Position numbers and translations under genes: made by a program. Positions 57,438-64,000 of a DNA stretch of 64,000 nt are shown here, in pieces. The notes under the pieces were generated by a model. That model worked only from the letters and a program-made list of their open reading frames with translations, did not search any database and had not been told where the DNA came from. Each line of letters opens with the position of its first letter. The stretch's first letter is position 1. The DNA comes from Kosakonia oryzae (GTDB lineage: Bacteria; Pseudomonadota; Gammaproteobacteria; Enterobacterales; Enterobacteriaceae): positions 992,001 to 1,056,000 of the forward strand of contig NZ_CP014007.2 of NCBI RefSeq assembly GCF_001658025.2. The letters are read 5' to 3'.

Positions 57438-57749
57438 ATGATTGTAAGAACCTGGCACGGCTGTGTTCCACTTAAACATGCGGAAGGTTTCGCGAAACAC
57501 CTTGAGAAAACCGGTGTCGAGCACGCAAGGGGCATCGAGGGTAATCGAGGCGCGTTCGTGCGCATGGAAGCGCAGGGGGAGTGGGCGCATTTCTTTCTGG
57601 CCACTTACTGGCAGGATCTGCAATCGGTGCGGGAGTTTGCCGGAGAAAACTATCATGTGGCGGTAACTTACCCGGATGATGAAGAATTTGGGCTGCTTTC
57701 CGACCCTTACGTTTTCCAGCATGACGTGGAAGCCATTTCACCGCTTTAA
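57438..57749 (+). CDS. Small dimeric alpha/beta-barrel protein (monooxygenase-like fold)
   Basis: A 103-residue protein with MIVRTWHGCVPLKHAEGFAK and FFLATYWQDLQSVREFAGENY, a pattern of the antibiotic-biosynthesis-monooxygenase-like or related small barrel families. The assignment is by pattern only. AGAGGAAAGC is a good ribosome-binding site. Function is unknown. Confidence 0.7.
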   Translation: MIVRTWHGCVPLKHAEGFAKHLEKTGVEHARGIEGNRGAFVRMEAQGEWAHFFLATYWQDLQSVREFAGENYHVAVTYPDDEEFGLLSDPYVFQHDVEAISPL

Positions 57750-57963
57750 CCTTGCTTGCGGGCCCATTGGTCAGTTACCCATTTGCTATAAAATCCGAAT
57801 GGCTCCGCATCCGGAACACAGCGCATCCCGCTGCGCGACTTATTTTTATCGCTCGTCTGCCGGTAAGTCAGGAAAGGGGGAAAGATCCTGTGTTGCGGCG
57901 CTTAAGGCCACGTCGCTAAAAGGAGAGGGGAATATTACCGGCCATGTTCATAAGGATAACCCG

Positions 57964-58476
57964 ATGACAGATATCACTATCAAACCGGCACAGAGCGAGC
58001 ATCTGGCGGCATTAAGGGCGATTGAACTCGCCTCATTTGAAACATTGCGTGGCACCGGCGCGGTGACTGGCGCTGCCGTTGCGGGCAGCCTGGACGATTT
58101 CAGCAGGCTGAGCGAGGAAGGAATCCTGTTTGCGGCATTCGCAGCAGAGGATATCCCCGTTGGTTTCGCCGGGGCTTATATTACGGAGAACTGGCTGCAT
58201 ATCGCCGAAGCAGATGTGCATCCAGACTGGCAGCGGCAGGGAATTGGTCGGCGGCTGATAAATGCGCTTCTGGCTGAAGGTAAGGCTCGCGGTTTAACCG
58301 GCGCCTCGTTGACAACCGATCGTTATGCTCCCTTTAACGCGCCTTTTTATGCCTCGCTGGGGTTCGAAATTCTGCAAGAAGAGTCGCTTTCGCCACGGTT
58401 AAAAGCGTTACTGGCAGCAGAGACGATCTCCGGGCTGGCACCGCAGCGCCGGGTTGCGATGCAACTGATGTATTGA
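57964..58476 (+). CDS. GNAT-family N-acetyltransferase
   Basis: A 170-residue acetyltransferase with HPDWQRQGIGRRLINALLAEG at the acetyl-CoA site. ATG 57964 follows AAGGAT; a longer open frame back to 57676 crosses the preceding gene and is not used. Substrate unknown. It is the fourth GNAT protein within eight kilobases. Confidence 0.87.
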   Translation: MTDITIKPAQSEHLAALRAIELASFETLRGTGAVTGAAVAGSLDDFSRLSEEGILFAAFAAEDIPVGFAGAYITENWLHIAEADVHPDWQRQGIGRRLINALLAEGKARGLTGASLTTDRYAPFNAPFYASLGFEILQEESLSPRLKALLAAETISGLAPQRRVAMQLMY

Positions 58477-58621
58477 GCCATCTTCTCAACGCCTGATTGT
58501 CGAGCTTTGACCGGGCAAAGCGTAGCGGATTGTTTTGTAAATCGATGTAGTTTTGACATTTAGTTCGTCGAATCGCCCTGGGTGTACTAAATTCAGTACA
58601 GTCATTGTGCGTGGAGAACGG

Positions 58622-59413
58622 ATGAAATCACCTACACTTTTGGTCTTAACAAGCCTCGTATTAACCGGCTGTGGTGCGAATAATTCACCGCCGCAAACGC
58701 CGATTCCGGGGGAAAAAACCTCTGCCAAAATGCGTACCCTGGAAACCGGGGCGCAGCTTATTCAATCCCGCCCGCCTGTCGATGCCATTAGCGCTTACCT
58801 TGACGGCTTTCATTTTTACAACGGCGATAAAAACGGCCAGATGGAAGCCCACCATTATGTAACCGTGCTTAATGAAGATGTGATGCAGGCCGTCATCTAT
58901 GACAGCAATACCAAAGATGCCCGGCTGATGGGGGTTGAGTACATCATCAGCGAACGCCTGTTTAAAACGCTGCCGCCGGAGGAAAAAAAACTGTGGCACA
59001 GCCATCAGTACGAAGTGAAATCCGGTAGCCTGGTGGCGCCCGGTCTGCCGGCGATGGCTGATAAGGCGTTGATGAGCAAGATCGTTAATACCTACGGCAA
59101 AACCTGGCACACCTGGCATACCGATCGCGATAAGACGCTGCCGCTGGGTATTCCGGCGCTAATGATGGGCTTTACCGGCGAAGGGCAGCTTGATCCGGCA
59201 CTGCTGGCGGACCGGGACCGTCGGCTTGATGTCAATACTCAGGACATCAAACGAGCGCGCCAGAATATTATCGCGCACCCTGTGATCAAAGGGGCCAACG
59301 CATGGGAGCAGGGCGAGGTGATTCAGCTCAAACGGGTGCCGGGCGCAGGTGAGCATGCTCATGGCGATACCGGTTTCGGGCAGGCGGAGCAAACCCGCAA
59401 GGCGAATAACTAA
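58622..59413 (+). CDS. DUF1264 (oil-body-associated-like) lipoprotein
   Basis: A 263-residue lipoprotein: signal peptide MKSPTLLVLTSLVLTGC with lipidated Cys17. The body matches the DUF1264/OBAP family (LDGFHFYNGD, MEAHHYVTVLNEDV, LPPEEKKLWHSHQYEV), known in plant seeds and widely in bacteria but without a clear bacterial role. The His-rich sites HH and HSH may bind metal. GGAG precedes the ATG. It is 15 bp from the metallo-hydrolase gene and probably co-transcribed. Confidence 0.83.
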   Translation: MKSPTLLVLTSLVLTGCGANNSPPQTPIPGEKTSAKMRTLETGAQLIQSRPPVDAISAYLDGFHFYNGDKNGQMEAHHYVTVLNEDVMQAVIYDSNTKDARLMGVEYIISERLFKTLPPEEKKLWHSHQYEVKSGSLVAPGLPAMADKALMSKIVNTYGKTWHTWHTDRDKTLPLGIPALMMGFTGEGQLDPALLADRDRRLDVNTQDIKRARQNIIAHPVIKGANAWEQGEVIQLKRVPGAGEHAHGDTGFGQAEQTRKANN

Positions 59414-59428
59414 CCTACGGGAGAAAAC

Positions 59429-60259
59429 ATGCGGATTCATCATCTTAATTGTGGTTGTATGTGCCCGTTTGGCGGCGCGTTATACGATGGTTTCAGCAAA
59501 GGGCTCCACGCGCATCTGGTCTGCCATTGCCTGCTGATTGAAACCGAGCGGGACGGGCTGGTGCTGGTGGATACCGGTTTCGGGCGCGAGGATATACGCC
59601 AGCCTTCGCAGCGGCTTTCCGGCTTTTTTCGTCTGCTGAATAACATTCAGCGGCGCGAAGCGTTAACTGCACGCTCGCGTATTGAGGCGCTGGGCTTTCG
59701 CGCGGAGGATGTGCGGCACATCATCCTCACGCATCTTGATTTTGACCATGCCGGCGGGCTAAGCGACTTCCCTCATGCACAGGTGCATCTATTGCAGCGG
59801 GAGTTCGATACCGCGCAGCAGCGTCATCGTTGGCTGGCGCGCGAGCGTTACCGTCCCGCCCAGTGGAGCGGCATCTCCGGCTGGAAATGCTATCAACCGC
59901 AAGGTGAAAAATGGTACGGCTTTGAAGCGGTGACGGCCTTGCATGGGCTGCCGCCAGAAATCCTGCTGCTGCCGCTGGCAGGGCATACGCTGGGCCATGC
60001 GGGTATTGCGATAAAACAGACGCACGGCTGGCTGCTTCATGGCGGCGATGCCTGGTTCTTTCGCGACGAAATGCACCCGCAAAAATCGCGCTGTACGCCC
60101 GGCCTGCGCTTTTATCAATGGATGATGGCAATGGATAACGGTGCCAGACGCCATAACCAGCAACGGTTGCGGGAACTCTTAACTCATCACGCTGATGAGA
60201 TCACCGCCTTTTGCAGCCACGACGCGTGCGAACTACACGCATTAATGGCACAACGGTAA
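59429..60259 (+). CDS. Metallo-beta-lactamase-fold hydrolase
   Basis: A 276-residue metal hydrolase with the motif HLDFDH (in LTHLDFDHAGGL), a further His in AGHTLGHAG, and an Asp in HGGDAWFF as bridging ligand. It resembles lactonase-type members (quorum-quenching and other lactones) but has no motif that fixes the substrate. GGGAG is its ribosome-binding site. It follows a DUF1264 lipoprotein closely. Confidence 0.88.
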   Translation: MRIHHLNCGCMCPFGGALYDGFSKGLHAHLVCHCLLIETERDGLVLVDTGFGREDIRQPSQRLSGFFRLLNNIQRREALTARSRIEALGFRAEDVRHIILTHLDFDHAGGLSDFPHAQVHLLQREFDTAQQRHRWLARERYRPAQWSGISGWKCYQPQGEKWYGFEAVTALHGLPPEILLLPLAGHTLGHAGIAIKQTHGWLLHGGDAWFFRDEMHPQKSRCTPGLRFYQWMMAMDNGARRHNQQRLRELLTHHADEITAFCSHDACELHALMAQR

Positions 60260-60327
60260 CACTCCGTGGGCTTTCCCGGTCGTTCTGCCGCGATTCTCTG
60301 CTGTGTCAAAAAGGGCAGTGAATAGCC

Positions 60328-61584
60328 TTATTGCGCGGCAATTTTCGTCGCGCTTCTGATGGGAATGAGCAAAGGCAATATGCAAAGTACCAGCAGCGCG
60401 ACAACGACTAATGTCTGTTTTACCCCAATCGCATCGCCTGCCAGGCCATAAATAAGCGGCATAAGTGCGCCACATCCCAGCGACGCGGTATAGAAAATAG
60501 CAAATGCGCGGGTTTGCTGATGCGGTCTGGCGAGTTCGGCTACGCTGCCATACAGAATGGACGAGGTTCCGTTCAGCGCGACACCCAGCGGAACCAACAG
60601 CAGCCAGCTTACCTGCAAAGGGGCAACCGTCATTCCCAGCACAATGGCCGAGGTAATGATCTCACTGGCCGCGACGGTTTTGATAACACCGAGTTTTGTC
60701 GCCAGCACCCCGCAAACCAGTTTGCCAAATGCTCCGCCAATAAAAATTAAGGTCAGCGCAAAGCCGATTTGCGTTGCAGAAGCGCCCCTTGCGGCCATTA
60801 AAAAGGGAAGAAATGTCAGCGTGCCGGTACGCGTGGCGTTGTCGATACTGCCAATCACGCACAGCGCAGTGAAAGCGCGTTTGCGAAGCGGCTCAGGGAG
60901 TTTTGCGCTGGCGGCAACCTGCTGCTTCTGCTGTGTCGCTTCTTTGCCCGCCAGCGTAGCCACCTGGGGCGCTTTTTTGCCATCCGCAGGCAGTAACACA
61001 TAAAGACCGAGAGTGACGAGGAAACCCAAAAGCGCAATCAACTGCAGTGCGGTTCCCCACGTAATAATCAACAGGCAGGCAGAAAGCGTACTGGGGATGA
61101 TCCCTTTACCTACATCGCCGAAAAAGTTGTAGGTGCTGAGCGCGATACGGGCGCGCTGAGGGGGATAAAACCGCGTAATAAAGCTGGAGGAGAGCGGATG
61201 CTGAACGCTGGCACCAAGGCCGCCAATCACAATCAAGATCATGAGCTGTATCAGCGTTTCTGACGTTCCATACAGCAGCAGCGCGACGGTTAAAAGCAGC
61301 GTGCCGCCGATTAACACTTTCCGCTCGCCGTATTTTCTGCCCAGTTCTCCCGATGGGATCTGAAACGCCGACATCGCGCCAGAAAATAGCATCTTCAGTA
61401 AACCGATCTGCGCCATTGAAAGCCCAAATTGCTGCTGCCAGAGGGCAAAAAGCACATAGTGCATGTCCGTCGCGCCATCATGAAAAAGGTGAGCAAGGCC
61501 GGTTGCACCCAGCACTTTGCGGCTCTGCGGTTTCTCGATGGTCGATGAATTATCTTTCTCAATGGAACCTGAATCCACGCTCAT
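60328..61584 (-). CDS. MFS transporter
   Basis: A 418-residue, 12-helix facilitator. The N-terminal SRKVLGATGLAHLFHDGATDMHYVLFALW and GRKYGERKVLIGG (motif A) are visible. A Fsr-like fosmidomycin-resistance type is possible given the HLFHDG start. Start 61584 follows AGGAGG. It faces the metallo-hydrolase gene tail to tail. Confidence 0.87.
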   Translation of the reverse strand: MSVDSGSIEKDNSSTIEKPQSRKVLGATGLAHLFHDGATDMHYVLFALWQQQFGLSMAQIGLLKMLFSGAMSAFQIPSGELGRKYGERKVLIGGTLLLTVALLLYGTSETLIQLMILIVIGGLGASVQHPLSSSFITRFYPPQRARIALSTYNFFGDVGKGIIPSTLSACLLIITWGTALQLIALLGFLVTLGLYVLLPADGKKAPQVATLAGKEATQQKQQVAASAKLPEPLRKRAFTALCVIGSIDNATRTGTLTFLPFLMAARGASATQIGFALTLIFIGGAFGKLVCGVLATKLGVIKTVAASEIITSAIVLGMTVAPLQVSWLLLVPLGVALNGTSSILYGSVAELARPHQQTRAFAIFYTASLGCGALMPLIYGLAGDAIGVKQTLVVVALLVLCILPLLIPIRSATKIAAQ

Positions 61585-61859
61585 TCTTCCTCCTGCACTA
61601 TTAATGGCTATATTCACACTAAACCGGGCAGGGAAAACAGCGTGTTGTTATGTTTGTTTTGCATAAGCAATGCAGATTTTTTAATGGGTGTTGTTATTTG
61701 TTGATAGTGATTCAGCCGTTAATTTCATTCTCTTTATTGTGGAATAACTGCAGAGGTAAAACCGGCAGAGTCTGTGCGTGTTTTAATTCTACCTTATAAC
61801 GTTTTAAGCTGGCGCAGCGCGTTAAATCCTCAATAATGGATCCTCGCTCAGGAGGAATA

Positions 61860-62480
61860 ATGGAATTAACGCGTAAAGCACAACTCTTTGCTACCCAGGC
61901 GCATGAACGCGCGGGCCAGACACGGAAATTCACCGGTGAACCTTACATTGTGCATCCGGCGTCCGTCGTACAGATATTAATGTCCGTTGCCCCTTCCGCG
62001 GAGATGATTGCTGCCGCCTGGCTGCATGATGTGGTGGAAGATACGGATATTTCGCCGCAGGTTATCGAGGCTGAGTTTGGCCCACTCGTCGCACAGTATG
62101 TTGAAATGCTGACGGATGTGCGCACGCGCCGTACGGGCGGGGAACGCATCGCGCGTAAGAACGCCAATTTGCTGCACAGCGCCAGGGCGTGCCCGGAGGC
62201 GCAGACGATTAAACTTTGCGATTTAATTGATAATGCCTCTTTGGTAGTCGAGCGCGATCCGCTGTTTGCACGCAAATATCTGCTGGAAATGAAGCGATTA
62301 TTGAGCGTATTAACCGCCGGGCATCCGCAGCTTTATCAGCAGGCGAGCGCGCTTTGCGAAAGTGGGCTGGCCGCGCTGCGTAAGCAGCCGGAAGCCGCCC
62401 GGTGGCTGGAAGAGCGCTGGGCCAGATATGAAGCGGATTTATCCCTCAGTTCGGTGACAGTTGGGTCAGCATCAGAATAA
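61860..62480 (+). CDS. MESH1-like HD-domain hydrolase
   Basis: A 206-residue HD protein related to the hydrolase half of SpoT/RelA, seen as small stand-alone (p)ppGpp hydrolases. Ligands: His32 in YIVHPASV, His56-Asp57 in AWLHDVVEDTD with Glu60-Asp61, and a later Asp in LCDLIDNASLV. Activity on (p)ppGpp is inferred from the family. AGGAGGAATA ATG decides the start. Its 3' end overlaps the AEC transporter gene by 35 bases. Confidence 0.88.
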   Translation: MELTRKAQLFATQAHERAGQTRKFTGEPYIVHPASVVQILMSVAPSAEMIAAAWLHDVVEDTDISPQVIEAEFGPLVAQYVEMLTDVRTRRTGGERIARKNANLLHSARACPEAQTIKLCDLIDNASLVVERDPLFARKYLLEMKRLLSVLTAGHPQLYQQASALCESGLAALRKQPEAARWLEERWARYEADLSLSSVTVGSASE

Positions 62481-63372
62481 AGGGAATGGTCGCCGCCGCC
62501 AGCACCGTTTGCACGGAAATAATTCCGGCAGAAAGCCGATGATCGCCGCCGAGAAGTTTGGTCATGATATAGGCGGAAGGCGTACAGGGCAGGGCATTAA
62601 ACAGGACGACGGTGGCCAGTACCGGCCCGGAAATGCCCAATTCAACGCCAATAAACAGCGTGATAAGCGGTACCAGTAATAGTTTCACAAACGACGACTG
62701 TAATACCGGCCCGTGCGCCGAGCGCGCAGCTTTAAGATCGAGCCCTGCACCCACCGCCAGTAAGCCCAGCGGCAGCGATGCGCCGCCGAGAATATGCAGA
62801 ATATTGCCGACCACATCCGGGAGTTTGAGCGTACTGACATTAAACGCCAGCCCCGCGACCACCGAGATAATCACCGGATTACGTACCAGTGCCCTGATTA
62901 TCTGCCATACGCCTGGCCGTTTCCCCTGCCCGTAATGCATCAGGATGATGATAGACGCAACATTCAGCAGGGGAATAGCCACGGCGATACTGATAGACGT
63001 GACCGTCAAGCCGGTAGTGCCGTAAGTGGCCGCCGCCGCCGCAACGCCAATATAGGTGTTAGGGCGCAGCGCGCCCTGAATAACGGAAGAAAACACCGTT
63101 CTCGGCTGGCTTCGCCATATCCGCCACAACCAGAGTGACACCGCGGCAATCACCACGGCACCCAGAATCGACCATGCGATTGGCCTGACCGGGAAATCAT
63201 TCAGACTTGCCGTTGCCACCTGAGAAAACATCAGCGCCGGAAACAGCCAGAAATAATTGAGTTTTTCGCAGGGCAGCCAGAACTGATGATCAAGCAGGTT
63301 TTTGGCCCGCAATACAAATCCCATAACAATCAGGAACATCACCGGCGCAAGCGAATACAACGTCGTCATCAT
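62446..63372 (-). CDS. AEC-family transporter
   Basis: A 308-residue, ten-helix auxin-efflux-carrier-type transporter (MTTLYSLAPVMFLIVMGFVLRAKNLL at the start; EKLNYFWLFPALMF in helix 2; ALPCTPSAYIMTKLLGGD near the end). Substrates of this family include malonate and other carboxylates. Its ribosome-binding site AAAGGA lies within the end of the upstream TauE remnant. Confidence 0.87.
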   Translation of the reverse strand: MMTTLYSLAPVMFLIVMGFVLRAKNLLDHQFWLPCEKLNYFWLFPALMFSQVATASLNDFPVRPIAWSILGAVVIAAVSLWLWRIWRSQPRTVFSSVIQGALRPNTYIGVAAAAATYGTTGLTVTSISIAVAIPLLNVASIIILMHYGQGKRPGVWQIIRALVRNPVIISVVAGLAFNVSTLKLPDVVGNILHILGGASLPLGLLAVGAGLDLKAARSAHGPVLQSSFVKLLLVPLITLFIGVELGISGPVLATVVLFNALPCTPSAYIMTKLLGGDHRLSAGIISVQTVLAAATIPFILMLTQLSPN

Positions 63373-63375
63373 TTC

Positions 63376-63573
63376 TCAAATGTATCCTTTCGTCAGTACC
63401 ACCAGACCGTAAACGGCAATAAAACCTGTCAGCAGACGTTCATAAAGCGGCGCGCTTGCCCGGCGGAAGAGAAAATTTCCTGGCGCCCAGTAGATAAATA
63501 AGGCCACGGGAGCGGCGATAAAGCCTTCAATACTTAATGCTGTGGGGCGAAGCAGCGCCAGAGTTGCGAGCAA
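63376..63573 (-). pseudogene. C-terminal remnant of a TauE/SafE-type permease
   Basis: 65 codons that read like the last two helices of a TSUP (sulfite exporter TauE/SafE) protein: LRPTALSIEGFIAAPVALFIYWAPGNFL and the terminal LLTGFIAVYGLVVLTKG. The whole protein should be about 250 residues. An in-frame TAA upstream (about 63587-63590) shows that the rest is lost. It ends three bases before the AEC gene and contributes its ribosome-binding site. Confidence 0.65.
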
Positions 63574-64000
63574 TTGAATGTGTATTTTTTATGACAGTTC
63601 TTTGACATGCTTTTAAATGATAATTTTTACATTTATATATCTTTTAATTATTTATCAGAGTATATCTTATATTATTGCTTGCCAGCCCCGCGATGACTGC
63701 TTTGCTAAATATCAACAATCAATATCTCAAAAATAAATATAAGTTTTTATCGCGATAAATATAAATAATGCGTTTTGTCTTATGGCGACAGGGAGTCATT
63801 TTCTCGGGCGAGCGTTTTTATTTCTGTTTATCAATATGTCAGATCGAGGTTGCTGCGCAGAGAATCTCTTCTGCGCCAGCCGTCGGGCGATTTGTTGTGA
63901 CCGGCGGCAATTCATTCAGCGCACGTGCTGAATTGCGCATGGATTAATTTCCGCAGCCATTGGTGCGCATTACCGCCATCCGAGCGGCGGTGCCACAGCA
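63574..64000. other. AT-rich window end
   Basis: 427 bp without a credible gene. Bases 63590-63780 are strongly AT-rich, like a silenced or horizontally acquired junction or a promoter for a gene beyond the window. GCGCAGA and TCTGCGC at about 63855-63877 form a stem-loop without a T-run. Confidence 0.4.

Noticed and set aside
63855-63877. Stem-loop as terminator
   Set aside because: No T-run and no gene ends next to it on either strand.

Overview
The window is a stretch of chromosome from an enterobacterium of the Enterobacter/Kosakonia/Klebsiella side of the Enterobacteriaceae. The evidence is the conserved block ftsB-ispD-ispF-truD-surE-pcm-nlpD-rpoS, followed by a MarR gene with a kpdBCD-type hydroxyarylate decarboxylase operon between rpoS and mutS. 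I cannot name the species. No tRNA, rRNA or CRISPR array is visible.

Layout: (1) 0.1-6.5 kb is core genome: cell division, isoprenoid synthesis, pseudouridylation, stationary-phase survival and sigma-S, packed with start/stop overlaps. (2) 6.5-12 kb holds the MarR regulator, kpdBCD and mutS. (3) 12.3-20.2 kb holds a 925-residue winged-helix/STAND-ATPase regulator, an MFS pump, an atypical SDR, a secreted SnoaL-like protein, and an Old Yellow Enzyme divergent from its LysR gene. (4) 20.2-46.5 kb is a mosaic accessory region. It contains an orphan gene, a seven-gene sucrose/fructo-oligosaccharide locus, a solitary tyrosine recombinase, a DUF4238 protein, a zinc-free-type HemB paralogue, an AhpD-like protein, LysR/LysE, an AKR-MarR-MFS regulon, an SDR-VOC-dehydrogenase-VOC operon with AraC, and a LysR/NmrA pair. 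(5) 46.7-63.6 kb is a run of small one- and two-gene units: oxidoreductase, GST/LysR, MocR, GNATs, Nudix, thioesterase, RidA, cupins, methyltransferase, DUF1264 lipoprotein, metallo-hydrolase, MFS, HD hydrolase, AEC transporter and a TauE/SafE remnant.

The most unusual structure is in region 4. At least nine full or partial copies of an interspersed repeat (up to ~136 bp) lie between the gene modules, and all are in the same orientation. One copy appears to be split by the recombinase gene. The modules therefore look like cassettes separated by a direct repeat; the mechanism is unknown.

The sugar locus reads as a complete pathway: LacI repressor with two operators 63 bp apart, proton symporter, cytoplasmic GH32 hydrolase, OmpG-type porin with an unusual N-terminal extension, exported GH32 enzyme, second porin, and fructokinase. 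From memory, this gene order matches the fos (short-chain fructo-oligosaccharide) island of extraintestinal E. coli, so it is probably a relocated relative and not a wholly new system. A second clear local circuit is the MarR gene at 38 kb, with matching CGGGTATATACCCG-type sites in front of the AKR, marR and MFS genes.
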